Origin: Paenibacillus sp. DCT19
GTDB lineage: Bacteria > Bacillota > Bacilli > Paenibacillales > Paenibacillaceae
Length of the DNA: 64,000 bases
Reading direction: 5' to 3'
Assembly: GCF_003268635.1 (NCBI RefSeq)
Contig: NZ_CP029639.1
Coordinates: 414,501 to 478,500, forward strand
Part shown: piece by piece, positions 52,898 through 61,958 of the stretch
Position numbering within the stretch: the first letter of the stretch is position 1
Layout of the letters: every line of letters begins with the position of its first letter
Notes under the pieces: model-generated
Databases searched by the model: none
What the model saw: the letters and a program-made list of their open reading frames with translations, nothing else
Told to the model about the DNA's origin: nothing
Made by a program: the position numbers and the translations under genes

Positions 52898-53530
52898 TTA
52901 AGAAAACTGCCAAAAACCTGCAATGGGATGTTCAATCTCCGTTCCTGCTTTGGCGAAAATATATAGTGAACCAAAATAAAAAGGATAACTGCCATCCGCT
53001 TGAATCAATGTTTCAGGATAACCATCTTCATCTACTTGGACAAAGAATGAAAGTGACTCTTCCTTAAGTTTGGCAAAATAATAGTCTTCATTTTGAATCA
53101 GTCTTGGGTTGCCTCCCACTTTAATTAAAAAGGGTCGATCCATTGATTTTTCATCATTGCATAGTTGGCCATCTGAGATGATGTGTTTGATAAGATTTGA
53201 ATTAGCAAAGGTATTATTCGTGCTTTCCGCTGAAATGGGATGCTCAATCACCTTGACCGCGCAGTTTGGATAAATGTTGTTCTCCAAATGCTTATCACGA
53301 TCTTCTGGGATAAAAATTGAAATCATGCTATCTGGTTTAAAGGGATGGTTGAGACTTAGATAGAAAACATACTTTTGGTCGTGTTCGTGGATGAAGTTGG
53401 ATGGATCGTCAAATAAAACGGGCGCATTCCCGCCAATCCAGCCTGCTCCGTGTTCGTTGGTTAGATCCAAATCCGCGTAATAAAGGATACAATCTGATCT
53501 CTCGATTAAAATATTTGTTTTGTTCTCCAT
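52898..53530 (-). CDS. YwqG-like (DUF1963) hypothetical protein
   Basis: A 210-aa soluble protein rich in beta segments. The ending FFVQVDEDGYPETL, YPFYFGSLYIFAK and GFWQFS fits DUF1963/YwqG-type proteins, but the match is by eye and moderate. The ATG at 53530 has AGGAG about 12 nt upstream. It is monocistronic. Function unknown. Confidence 0.6.
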   Translation of the reverse strand: MENKTNILIERSDCILYYADLDLTNEHGAGWIGGNAPVLFDDPSNFIHEHDQKYVFYLSLNHPFKPDSMISIFIPEDRDKHLENNIYPNCAVKVIEHPISAESTNNTFANSNLIKHIISDGQLCNDEKSMDRPFLIKVGGNPRLIQNEDYYFAKLKEESLSFFVQVDEDGYPETLIQADGSYPFYFGSLYIFAKAGTEIEHPIAGFWQFS

Positions 53531-53662
53531 CCTTCGGTGCAACTCCTCTCAAAAACTAACATTACCGTCACAGCTGTGATAAAAATAGTGTTGCTGAACT
53601 GAATAGTGCTGGTTCGAATTCGTATAGTTATTATTTTATTATAATGAACGCTCGCAAACGAA

Positions 53663-53697
53663 GCGACTTCTCTCGAATGAATTCAGAGAGAAGTCGC
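53663..53697. terminator. Strong hairpin between DUF1963 and the acyltransferase-like gene
   Basis: GCGACTTCTCTC pairs with GAGAGAAGTCGC, with a T-run about 10 bases later. The rest of the 53531-53856 gap shows only a small TCACAGCTGTGA palindrome near 53565. Confidence 0.55.
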
Positions 53698-53856
53698 CAG
53701 TTAAGCTTTTTTATATTGTGCAGCAGGATTCTTCCCCGTTCATGTCTTGCTTCGCTTTATTGGATGTTACCGAATACACGATCACTGGGTTGAAAAAAGA
53801 GGTCAAATCAGTTCATCCTGGTGACCTCACATACGATTCTTTAGGCTGATGACATT

Positions 53857-54879
53857 CTATTTGTTTGTGCTAAGCGACAACAAGTGTTTCAGATTATCAT
53901 CGATAAATTGATTGTCGGCACTGTTGATGCCGCGACCGGCAAAGTGACCCCAGATGGATGGGATCGGGTTAAAGGTAGCATGAGGGATACGTGCAGCCTC
54001 ATATTCATTATCGTCTGCTGTACAGAAGAGATCGGTGCTCCCTGGCATGATGAAGGCAAGGGCTTGTATACTCTTAAGCGCTCGTTCAAAATCTCCGTTA
54101 TAGGAAGGGTTGGCACTAATATCTGCATGCTGACCTGTCCATAACATGGTCAGAACATTATGCGGATCCATATTCATAAAGCTATTTTCCCAGACACCAG
54201 CTACAAAATCCTCCAATGTGTCAAATCCCATCTCACGATAAAGCTCTTCTCTATAAAATGCATGGGATAGTCCCCATCCTGCATACACCCGACCAACGGC
54301 ACGCATGTCTGTAGAGGTTAGCTGGTTTAGTTTGCTTGAGTCGAAGCCAACGGCAGATAGCAGTGAAGATTTTACCCCTTCCAGCACCACATATGTGTGA
54401 GGCCAAGGTTTGGCGATGCCTCCGAAAGGTGCAATTCGTTCGACCATCTCCGGGTAACTTGCACCCCATTGAAATGCCTGAATGCCGCCCATGGACCACC
54501 CAACGACAAGAGCAACTTTTTGAATACCGAATTTGTCAGTCAGCAGCTGGTGCTGGAATTGAACGTTGTCATAAATGGTTACCTGTGGGAAGTTAGCCCG
54601 ATCGAATGGAGGCGGCGTATTACTTGGAGACGAAGATAGCCCATTGCCCAGCAAATTGGGAACGATAATAAAGTATTTCTCGGGATCGAGTGCCATCCCG
54701 CTGCCAATGAGCCATTCATTCTGAATATGCTGATCTCCAAAAGCCGTTGGATAGACAATAACATTATCCTTTTGTTCATTTAATTTTCCGTATGTTTTAT
54801 AAGCAAGAAAGGCATTTGGTAACGTCACTCCTGATTGTAAAAGTACATCACCCAAATTATAAATTTCATAGTCCATCAT
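53857..54879 (-). CDS. Alpha/beta-hydrolase of the MetX-like acyltransferase family
   Basis: A 340-aa protein resembling homoserine O-acetyltransferase-like hydrolases. It opens with LQSGVTLPNAFLAYKTYGKLNEQKDNVIVYPTAFG and has the nucleophile elbow VVGWSMGGIQAFQW, a late Asp in PGSTDLFCTADDNEYE and His in WGHFAGRG. AAGGGAG precedes the ATG. It is divergent from a LysR regulator, its likely controller. True homoserine acetylation is uncertain; esterase or another acyltransferase activity is possible. Confidence 0.8.
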   Translation of the reverse strand: MMDYEIYNLGDVLLQSGVTLPNAFLAYKTYGKLNEQKDNVIVYPTAFGDQHIQNEWLIGSGMALDPEKYFIIVPNLLGNGLSSSPSNTPPPFDRANFPQVTIYDNVQFQHQLLTDKFGIQKVALVVGWSMGGIQAFQWGASYPEMVERIAPFGGIAKPWPHTYVVLEGVKSSLLSAVGFDSSKLNQLTSTDMRAVGRVYAGWGLSHAFYREELYREMGFDTLEDFVAGVWENSFMNMDPHNVLTMLWTGQHADISANPSYNGDFERALKSIQALAFIMPGSTDLFCTADDNEYEAARIPHATFNPIPSIWGHFAGRGINSADNQFIDDNLKHLLSLSTNK

Positions 54880-54984
54880 GGATTCGCTCCCTTCAAAATG
54901 AAGACCACATGTTCACTGTGATCTCTTGTGCTCAGTATAGAGCCGTGATACTCTCAATAAAAGTGAATAGAATTCAAGATAGTA

Positions 54985-54999
54985 TTCAATAAAATTGAA
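54985..54999. promoter_or_regulatory. LysR-type palindrome in the divergent promoter region
   Basis: TTCAATAAAATTGAA is a perfect inverted repeat containing the LysR pattern T-N11-A. It lies in the 140-bp gap between the hydrolase and LysR genes. Confidence 0.55.
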
Positions 55000-55019
55000 A
55001 GATAAGGGAGAAGCATCAG

Positions 55020-55928
55020 ATGGAATTGCGTCAACTGAATACGTTTTGCACGGTTGCAACAACTTTGAATTTCACACGTGCAGCAGAAGTGCTGAGCTAC
55101 GTTCCTTCCAATGTCACGATGCAAATTAAAGCATTGGAAGATGAGTTGGGTGTGCGCCTCTTTGATCGGTTGGGTAAGCAACTCGCGCTCACAACTGCGG
55201 GGAAACGGTTTTTAACACACGCCCAAGGCATTCTTGAGAAAATGGACGAAGCTCGCAGTGTTGTTCATGATAATGAAAAACTAAGTGGTACCTTAACGAT
55301 AAGTGCGAATGAGGTTATTTGCTCCTATCGGCTTCCGCCAGTTTTCCAAAGGTTTCGTTCGCAACATCCCGGCGTTCGTCTGATCTTTCGCTCCGTTCCG
55401 AATCAAGAACTTAAGCAAACGTTATTCGAGGGAACGACAGATATCGTGTATATGCTGGATGAACCTATTCGCTCAAAGGGACTTGTGGTTGAATCACTTG
55501 TGGAAGAAAATTTCCGTTTGTTAGCGGCTCCAGATCACCCTCTCGTTAAGCGAGCTGTGCTGCAGTTAGAAGATTTTCATGAAGAAGTATTCCTGACGAA
55601 TGAAAAGGGGTGTCCATATCGAACGATGTTTGATCGTTCATTTGAGAAAGAGGGCATGGATAGCATCACATATCTGGAGTTTCAAAGTGCTGAAGCCATT
55701 AAACAATGTGCGATCTCAGGCATAGGTATCGGATTTCTTCCCGAAATCGTCGTGCAAGCTGAAGTTGAGCGCGGGGAACTTGTTGTTCTTCCATGGCAAA
55801 TTCCGGACTTACAGGTGCACACACAAATGTTGTGGCATAAGGACAAGTGGCTTTCACCGATCATGCTATCTTTTATTGAAGCAACAAGAGATGTTTTTCG
55901 TTCACAGATGAAGGAAGAAGAAGTATAG
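55020..55928 (+). CDS. LysR-family transcriptional regulator
   Basis: A 302-aa regulator. The N-terminal winged HTH (LRQLNTFCTVATTLNFTRAAEVLSYVPSNVTMQIKALEDELGVRLFDRLGK) and the LysR_substrate domain (LTISANEVICSYRLPPVFQRFRSQHPGVRL) are typical. GGGAG lies upstream of the ATG. Divergent orientation predicts control of the MetX-like hydrolase gene. Confidence 0.88.
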   Translation: MELRQLNTFCTVATTLNFTRAAEVLSYVPSNVTMQIKALEDELGVRLFDRLGKQLALTTAGKRFLTHAQGILEKMDEARSVVHDNEKLSGTLTISANEVICSYRLPPVFQRFRSQHPGVRLIFRSVPNQELKQTLFEGTTDIVYMLDEPIRSKGLVVESLVEENFRLLAAPDHPLVKRAVLQLEDFHEEVFLTNEKGCPYRTMFDRSFEKEGMDSITYLEFQSAEAIKQCAISGIGIGFLPEIVVQAEVERGELVVLPWQIPDLQVHTQMLWHKDKWLSPIMLSFIEATRDVFRSQMKEEEV

Positions 55929-56002
55929 TCTCCTAGGTTAAAAAAGAAGAAAATGTCGATTTTAAATTTAGATGCTGCTCTTAGTTATATTACAATTCAC
56001 TT

Positions 56003-56032
56003 TTGTGCATATCAATTCCGATATACTATAAT
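56003..56032 (+). promoter_or_regulatory. Putative sigma-A promoter of the Ig-like protein gene
   Basis: TTGTGC (56003-56008) and TATAAT (56027-56032) are 18 bp apart, 38 bp before the start codon. Confidence 0.5.
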
Positions 56033-56070
56033 AGAAGTAAAATACTGGATAGTAGGAGGATGAAAAGTTC

Positions 56071-57177
56071 ATGATTAGTATGAAACAGGCACTTCGCGGA
56101 GCACTCGCTCTAGTTCTTGTATTCGGGGTGCTAGCACCAACACTAGTCTTTGCCGCCACAGGAGATGTCACTTCGATTGAGATCACCAATGAGAGCCCGC
56201 AGAAAATGAGTGTATCTGAGACGGCTACGCTTCAGGTTATGGCCGTCATTGAAGGTTTTGATAATAAACAGGATGTGACAGAGGGAGTTACGTGGTCAAC
56301 CAGCAATGCAGCCGTTGTAACGATTGCAAAGGGGAAAGTGAAGGCTGTATCAGCCGGAGAAGCAACGATCTTTGCACAGCTCGATGGAGCGAAGGCTCAA
56401 TTGGTTGTTCAGGTTCAGGATAAGATTAAGAGCATCAAGGCTTCGCCTACCTCCTATAGTTTTGTCAAAGGTAGTGAAGGTACACTGCCGAAAGTAACGA
56501 TTACCCGTGCGAATGGCAAGTCAGAAGACGTCACTTCGGAGATTGTATGGACAGTTTCCAGCTCGTCGGCTGTGTTGGAAGACGGGAAGATCAGAGGTAT
56601 TACACCTGGTCGCGTATTATTACAAGGGAAGTACGGTTCAACAACGGTGAAAGTACCGGTTGCCATCACGGATGTGATTACGAAGATCGATGTAACACCG
56701 AAGGCATTACAGCTCAACATCAAGAAGTCGAAGGCATTGAAAGTAGTTGGTACATATGCGAATGGCAAAACAATCAATCTTTCGAAACAGGTGATCTGGA
56801 CCTCTTCTAATAATGGTGTAGCTACAGTTAAAAATGGTACCGTTAAGACGTTGACTGAAGGACAAGCAACCTTGACAGGAACGTATCAAGATCAGACAAT
56901 CACTGTAGAGGTTACTGTCGTACCTTTGCTCAAAAAATTGATTACAGGGCAGAAAAAACTGGTGTTATCTCCGCAAGGAAGCACGACACTCAGCTTGATG
57001 GCTCAGTATGATACGGGCAAAATGACTGTCGTAACCAACAGTGCAGTATGGACCAGCACTAAGCCTGGTGTAGCGACGGTTACAAACGGGAAGATTCAAG
57101 CGGTATCCAAGGGCAAAACCTCCATTGTAGCAAAATGGGGAAACAAAAAAGTGAGCATACCTGTTACGGTAAAATAA
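56071..57177 (+). CDS. Secreted protein with bacterial Ig-like (BIG2) repeats
   Basis: A 368-aa exported protein. The signal peptide ends near TLVFAA. Four Ig-like repeats of about 80 residues follow, each closing with a pattern such as VTWSTSNAAVVTIAKGKVKAVSAGEATI or AVWTSTKPGVATVTNGKIQAVSKGKTSI. No anchor or enzyme domain is seen. AGGAGG precedes the ATG and a terminator follows. Probably a cell-surface or matrix protein. Confidence 0.85.
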   Translation: MISMKQALRGALALVLVFGVLAPTLVFAATGDVTSIEITNESPQKMSVSETATLQVMAVIEGFDNKQDVTEGVTWSTSNAAVVTIAKGKVKAVSAGEATIFAQLDGAKAQLVVQVQDKIKSIKASPTSYSFVKGSEGTLPKVTITRANGKSEDVTSEIVWTVSSSSAVLEDGKIRGITPGRVLLQGKYGSTTVKVPVAITDVITKIDVTPKALQLNIKKSKALKVVGTYANGKTINLSKQVIWTSSNNGVATVKNGTVKTLTEGQATLTGTYQDQTITVEVTVVPLLKKLITGQKKLVLSPQGSTTLSLMAQYDTGKMTVVTNSAVWTSTKPGVATVTNGKIQAVSKGKTSIVAKWGNKKVSIPVTVK

Positions 57178-57268
57178 TCTCAGAACTACAACACGGGTCT
57201 GTAATATGATATGTATCTGGTGACAAATAGCGTTATATATGTAATATTTATACAAAAGAAAAGAGGCA

Positions 57269-57297
57269 GGGAGCGTAGATTATACGCTCCTTTCTTG
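57269..57297 (+). terminator. Terminator after the Ig-like gene
   Basis: GGAGCGTA pairs with TACGCTCC around GATTA, followed by TTTCTTG. Confidence 0.7.
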
Positions 57298-57335
57298 TAA
57301 CCTTTATCAGAATCGCAAGGATCGGATGTGATCGT

Positions 57336-57518
57336 TTGAAAGGTTCCATTATAAGTTCAGAGTGCAATTCGAATGATGTGGCTTATCTTCGATATCTCCT
57401 GTTATCGATTCTCTCGGCACTGACTTTTCAGATGAGTGACAAGATTGAAGGGATGAAACATCGTGCCTATACCAAGTACCTTGAAGGGTATCGATTGAAG
57501 AGTAAGCAGATCCAATGA
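57336..57518 (+). CDS. Possible small protein upstream of DUF2809
   Basis: A 60-codon frame from TTG 57336 whose TGA overlaps the ATG of the DUF2809 gene. It has a short hydrophobic stretch (LRYLLLSILSALTFQM) and a basic C-terminus. The RBS is weak and no family is recognised, so it may be non-coding leader sequence. Confidence 0.3.
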   Translation: MKGSIISSECNSNDVAYLRYLLLSILSALTFQMSDKIEGMKHRAYTKYLEGYRLKSKQIQ

Positions 57519-57904
57519 GAAGCAGACTTGTCTATTTCATAGCAACGATCATCACGATGGGACTAGGTCTTGCTTCGCGTCATTATGGAGATCAGTTACC
57601 CAAGTGGGTGAGTGAACATGCAGGAGATGCACTGTGGGCAGGCATGATTTATTTTGGTGTACGCATGGTATGGCTTAGGCGTAGTAAAGTATGGACAGCG
57701 ATGATTAGTTTGCTGTTCTGCTGGATGATCGAATTCTCACAATTGATTCAGACACCATGGTTGATTGAGATTCGTTCAACGTTGTTAGGTGCACTTATTT
57801 TGGGCCATGGTTTCCTTGTGGTTGATCTCATTCGTTATGCTGCTGGAATTCTGTGTGTGTATATGTTGGATCGTTATTTCCCGAGCAATATCAATCGCAT
57901 GTAA
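57515..57904 (+). CDS. DUF2809 family membrane protein
   Basis: A 129-aa protein with four hydrophobic helices. LASRHYGDQLPKWVSEHAGDALWAGMIYFGVRM and CWMIEFSQLIQTPWLIEIRSTLLGALILGHGF match the conserved DUF2809 core. Function unknown; probably an inner-membrane protein. Confidence 0.82.
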   Translation: MRSRLVYFIATIITMGLGLASRHYGDQLPKWVSEHAGDALWAGMIYFGVRMVWLRRSKVWTAMISLLFCWMIEFSQLIQTPWLIEIRSTLLGALILGHGFLVVDLIRYAAGILCVYMLDRYFPSNINRM

Positions 57905-57966
57905 GATGGTGAAGCAGGTATTTAGAAATAGGTGCCGATAAAGGTATCGATAAGGAGATGCTGTTG

Positions 57967-58524
57967 ATGAATGTGGATAAGCTGTTTAGTGAATCCCCGG
58001 AATTTGAGACAGAGCGATTGTTACTAAGACGTCTCACAATGAATGATGTTGATGAGTATTTCCAATTTGCTTCCGATCCACGTGTGAGTCAACAGAGCTT
58101 GTGGAACAGCCACGAGACGGTTGAGGACTCGGTTCATTATATTCAACGCGTCTTGGACAACTATGAGCGTAGAACAGTTTATATATGGGCTTTTGTTTGG
58201 AAAGAGACAGGTCAACTGATTGGTAGAGGCGGGATCTTTGATCTGAATGAGTCTATGCATAGTGCTGAGCTAGGATATGCTATATCTAGTTTATATTGGA
58301 ATCAGGGTGTTGCATCTGAAGCGATGCAGCCGATTGTACATTATTGTTTTGAAGAGCTTGACTGCAATCGTCTAGGTGGTAGATGCAATGCAGGTAATAT
58401 AGGATCTGCACGTGTGATGGAGAAGATTGGCATGTCATATGAAGGAATACTGCGTAAGCAATTGAAAATCAAAGGTGTCTTCACCGATCAGAAAATATAC
58501 TCCCGCATTCGGGATGATCTATAA
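57967..58524 (+). CDS. GNAT acetyltransferase, RimJ/RimL type
   Basis: A 185-aa acetyltransferase. FETERLLLRRLTMNDVDEYFQFASDPRV at the N-terminus, GRGGIFDLNESMHSAELGYAISSLYWNQGVASEAM and RLGGRCNAGNIGSARVMEKIGMSYEGILRKQLKIKG are hallmarks of the RimJ/RimL subfamily. AAGGAGATG lies before the ATG at 57967. The acceptor is unknown (a protein N-terminus or small molecule). Confidence 0.88.
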   Translation: MNVDKLFSESPEFETERLLLRRLTMNDVDEYFQFASDPRVSQQSLWNSHETVEDSVHYIQRVLDNYERRTVYIWAFVWKETGQLIGRGGIFDLNESMHSAELGYAISSLYWNQGVASEAMQPIVHYCFEELDCNRLGGRCNAGNIGSARVMEKIGMSYEGILRKQLKIKGVFTDQKIYSRIRDDL

Positions 58525-58606
58525 TACATGAATGACGGATCGAACTTGTAATGTTATAACATTGGTTTTGCATTGAACTTTACATATGAATTCAGGAGGT
58601 ATAACG

Positions 58607-58936
58607 ATGATCTACAGTATCATATCCCGCTCCACTTGGGAGCAACTATCGGGGGAGAGCTTCTATGCTCCTGACAGCTTGAATACAGATGGTTTCATTC
58701 ATTGTTCTACGAAAGAGCAGATTCCGTGGGTAGCTGGGCAATATTATGAAGGACGTACCGATCTGCTCCTGCTTGGTATTAATGAGAAAGTATTACAGGC
58801 AGAGTTAGTATATGAGGATTTGTATAACTTAAACGAACTTTTCCCACATATCTATGGTCAGCTTAATCTGGATGCCGTGCAAAAGGTTCTCGATTTTAGC
58901 CCAAATGAAGATGGATCATTTTCTTTTCCGGAATAG
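58607..58936 (+). CDS. DUF952 family protein
   Basis: A 109-aa protein of DUF952. The pattern IISRSTWEQLSGESFYAPDSLNTDGFIHCSTKEQIPWVAGQYY and HIYGQLNLDAVQKVLDF is characteristic; members resemble ADP-ribosyl transferase-like or glutathione-transferase-like small folds. AGGAGG precedes the ATG. It begins a tightly packed series of short genes. Confidence 0.85.
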   Translation: MIYSIISRSTWEQLSGESFYAPDSLNTDGFIHCSTKEQIPWVAGQYYEGRTDLLLLGINEKVLQAELVYEDLYNLNELFPHIYGQLNLDAVQKVLDFSPNEDGSFSFPE

Positions 58937-59049
58937 TGAGGTAACTTCTGATTCTAATCATGTAGGAACCTTAACAGGAAGAGCTTCATCATCTGGTCGT
59001 AATGTGGAAATTGAAATTAACATTCTCATATCAGGAAAGGTGTGATGTT

Positions 59050-59630
59050 ATGGATCTCAATCTAAGCTTTCTGGAGACTGCCGAGAAACAATTTTTATAT
59101 TACAAACAGCTCGGGGATAAGGCCATGGCGCAACTTGAGACGGAGCAACTATTTCAATCCTGGAATGAAGATACAAACAGCGTTGCTGTGATAGTAAAGC
59201 ATCTATGGGGAATATGTTATCCCGTTGGACAGATGTATTAACGACAGATGGCGAGAAAGCGTGGCGGGAACGTGATGCTGAATTTATCAACGATCTATCT
59301 AGCCGGGAGGAATTGCTGGACAAATGGGAGGAAGGTTGGAGCTGTTTGCTGAGCGCCATTCGTTCATTCACACCTGATCAATTATCCCATATCATCTACA
59401 TTCGTAATGAGGGCCATACCGTCATGGAGGCAATCATCCGCCAGCTAGCACATTATCCGTATCATGTTGGACAGATGGTTTATGTCGCCAAAATGCTCAA
59501 AGAGACGTCATGGGATAGCTTATCCATTCCGCGAAATGGGTCTACCCTCTATAATGGCGACAAATTCGCCAAGCCTAAGATGACAAAGCATTTTACAGAC
59601 GAGGAACTTAACAGGGAGGAACCAAAATGA
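59050..59630 (+). pseudogene. DinB-like DUF1572 protein with one frameshift
   Basis: Restoring one base gives a 193-aa four-helix DinB/YfiT-like protein. The start is MDLNLSFLETAEKQFLYYKQLG after AGGAAAGG. The frame breaks at KHLWG: the run at 59207-59210 has four G where five would continue KHLWGNMLSRWTDVL. Metal-site histidines of the fold are His in VKHLW and in the late AHYPYHVGQMVY. Its end overlaps the next gene by ATGA. Confidence 0.8.
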
Positions 59631-60220
59631 CACAATTAACTCTAATTCGCCATGGGAGTACGGCTTGGAATAAAGAGAAGCGATCACAGGGACAGACGGA
59701 CAATCCGCTGGATCAAGAAGGCAGAGAACAGGCGGTATTGCTTGCCGCAAGGCTTAGCACAGATTCATGGGATGCGATCTACGCCAGTGATCTGGAACGT
59801 GCCAGTGAGACAGCCCGAATCATCGGTGATCGACTAGGTATCAAGGAGATTCATCTCGATCCACGTCTACGTGAAATGGGCGGAGGTCAGGTTGAAGGAA
59901 CAACAGAAGAGGAGCGAGTGTCACGGTGGGGCGCAGATTGGAGCAGCCTAGAATTGGGGAGAGAGACAGCCGATGCGGGAACGTCACGTGGTATGGAGGT
60001 CATTGAAGAAATCTGCCGCAAGCATCCTCATGATCGAGTACTTGTCGTTAGTCACGGAGCGATACTCCGTAATACCCTTAGAGGATTGCTGCCTGAACTT
60101 GATGTAAGTGTTAAGCTGTCTAATACTTCGGTTACCCGCATCGAAAAGAACACAGAGGCTTGGGGTTGTGAGTTGTACAACTGCAGCGTGCATCTGAATA
60201 CATCTGAAGGAACGCGATAG
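59627..60220 (+). CDS. Histidine phosphatase family protein (phosphoglycerate mutase-like)
   Basis: A 197-aa phosphatase. The phospho-His motif LIRHGSTAWN is at residues 6-15, with the second catalytic His in VVSHGAILRN and a Glu in REMGGGQVEG. YASDLERASETARII is typical. It overlaps the DinB-like gene by 4 bp and abuts the DUF2785 gene, so all three are co-transcribed. Substrate may be a sugar phosphate or phosphorylated metabolite. Confidence 0.88.
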   Translation: MTQLTLIRHGSTAWNKEKRSQGQTDNPLDQEGREQAVLLAARLSTDSWDAIYASDLERASETARIIGDRLGIKEIHLDPRLREMGGGQVEGTTEEERVSRWGADWSSLELGRETADAGTSRGMEVIEEICRKHPHDRVLVVSHGAILRNTLRGLLPELDVSVKLSNTSVTRIEKNTEAWGCELYNCSVHLNTSEGTR

Positions 60221-61057
60221 ATGGAAGCTGCAGCGCTGAAAGAACAGTTGCAACTTTTCCGGAGGAACGATACATCGCCTTCTGATATTGAGAACCCATA
60301 TGAAGTGGCATGGCATATGTTACGACATATTGGCAACACCGATCCGGTTCTGCGGGACGAACTGATCTATGTTACGTTTGCAACTTGGATTGCGCATGGT
60401 GTGTTCTCTGCTGACCAGCTGAGAGAAATATTGCATATAGCGATAGATGATGAGCATCTCTTCTATCGTCTGGGCGAGCAGGGGACGGACAGTGTGTTTA
60501 CAAGAACATTTTCGGTGTTGTTATTGCCCCCTATTCTTAGCATGGATCGGCAAAGTCCTTTTCTAAACAAAACAGATATCGATCGTGTACAGGAACGTTT
60601 GGTTGCGTACTTGAAGGAAGAGAAGGATATTCGAGGGTACGTCGAGGATAAGGGATGGGCACATGCTCCAGCTCATGGTGCAGATGCCGCCGAGGATCTC
60701 GCGCAATCGTCTGATATCGATCGATCTGGCTTAAAGGAGCTAATGGCAGCACTCGCTGTGAAAATAATGGAGTCTAGTACAGTGTACATCTATGATGAGG
60801 ATCAGCGAATTGCGCATGCCGTCGTAGCGATTCTCCGCCGTAACCTGTTGGAGCTAAGCGAAATTACGAGTTGGATCGATTCTCTTCAACGTTCAGATTC
60901 TAGGGGAATCCAGACACTGCAAGAGACCAGCCAGCAGGCGATGAATGTACGAGTCTTTCTGCAAACTCTATATTTTATGATCCGTACAGAAGAGGCAGAG
61001 CCGTTTACATTTGTTCGTCACGAAATGATAAAGGTTATTGATAAAGCTCGCCTTTGA
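60221..61057 (+). CDS. DUF2785 family protein
   Basis: A 278-aa helical protein of DUF2785, identified by DIRGYVEDKGWAHAPAHGADAAEDLA and the preceding LLLPPILSMDR segment. It starts immediately after the phosphatase stop codon. Function unknown. The 61058-61142 gap holds only the RBS of pxpB. Confidence 0.85.
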   Translation: MEAAALKEQLQLFRRNDTSPSDIENPYEVAWHMLRHIGNTDPVLRDELIYVTFATWIAHGVFSADQLREILHIAIDDEHLFYRLGEQGTDSVFTRTFSVLLLPPILSMDRQSPFLNKTDIDRVQERLVAYLKEEKDIRGYVEDKGWAHAPAHGADAAEDLAQSSDIDRSGLKELMAALAVKIMESSTVYIYDEDQRIAHAVVAILRRNLLELSEITSWIDSLQRSDSRGIQTLQETSQQAMNVRVFLQTLYFMIRTEEAEPFTFVRHEMIKVIDKARL

Positions 61058-61142
61058 TGCGATATGCCTTCCGGCATGATTTGCATCCAATATGGATTCA
61101 AGCTGAAAGGTGATGACTAATCTGGGGTGAGGAGGAGAGAGC

Positions 61143-61958
61143 TTGAATACACCGATGTATTTATGGATAGAAGAGATGTTGTCTCCGATCAGCGAGTCAG
61201 CAATCATTATACGTTGCGGTGATATGATCTCCGATGAGGTTCATCAACGGGTAATGTCCGTCTGCTCTATGCTAGAACAAGATCATATGCATATATCAGG
61301 ATTAATAGAGGCTGTGCCGTCATTTGCATCGGTCACACTTTTCTACGACCCTTATCTTCTAATGCAACATATGTCTAGCAGTCTAGATTCTACATCTACG
61401 ACAATAGAAATAGGTGGATCATACGAACACCCACGAGCCGATACATCAGCCACCTCCCCATACATATACTTGCGTAACCTCCTCCTCTCCTCTTTACAAG
61501 AATTACAATCGGCGGCAGCATCCAAACAAGCCAGAACGGTTACGATACCCGTATGTTATGGGGGAGAGTTTGGGCCGGATCTTGAATATGTAGGGTCAGT
61601 GCATGCATTAACGCCAGATGAGGTTATCGCTATTCATACAGCAGGTGAATATCTGGTGCATATGCTTGGATTCGCCCCGGGATTCCCCTATTTGGGGGGA
61701 CTATCTGCGCGTATTGCCACACCAAGACGTGCAACGCCAAGACTTCGTGTGGAAGCTGGCACAGTTGGAATCGGCGGTGAGCAGACGGGCATATATCCAC
61801 TCGCGATTCCTGGAGGCTGGCAGTGTATTGGGCGAACCCCAATCGCATTGTTTCGTCCAGATGACAATCCACCTAGTTTATTGACTGCTGGGGATCGGGT
61901 TCGCTTCACACCTATATCCATTCAAGAGTATTTCGAACATCAGGGGGCTATGTCATGA
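61143..61958 (+). CDS. pxpB: 5-oxoprolinase subunit B (KipI-like)
   Basis: A 271-aa subunit of the ATP-dependent 5-oxoprolinase PxpABC. The carboxyltransferase-like core shows VTIPVCYGGEFGPDLEYV, HMLGFAPGFPYLGGL, PRLRVEAGTVGIGGEQTGIYP and GGWQCIGRTPIALF. A Ser/Thr-rich insertion of about 25 residues near 84-110 makes it longer than usual. TTG 61143 follows GAGGAGGAG. It overlaps pxpC by 4 bp. Confidence 0.9.
   Translation: MNTPMYLWIEEMLSPISESAIIIRCGDMISDEVHQRVMSVCSMLEQDHMHISGLIEAVPSFASVTLFYDPYLLMQHMSSSLDSTSTTIEIGGSYEHPRADTSATSPYIYLRNLLLSSLQELQSAAASKQARTVTIPVCYGGEFGPDLEYVGSVHALTPDEVIAIHTAGEYLVHMLGFAPGFPYLGGLSARIATPRRATPRLRVEAGTVGIGGEQTGIYPLAIPGGWQCIGRTPIALFRPDDNPPSLLTAGDRVRFTPISIQEYFEHQGAMS

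Noticed and set aside
52783..53067. 94-codon plus-strand frame overlapping the DUF1963 gene
   Set aside because: Mostly antisense to a better-supported gene; no RBS or family.
53560..53575. TCACAGCTGTGA palindrome as a CRP/FNR-type site
   Set aside because: Short symmetric sequence without a matching consensus or suitable promoter context.
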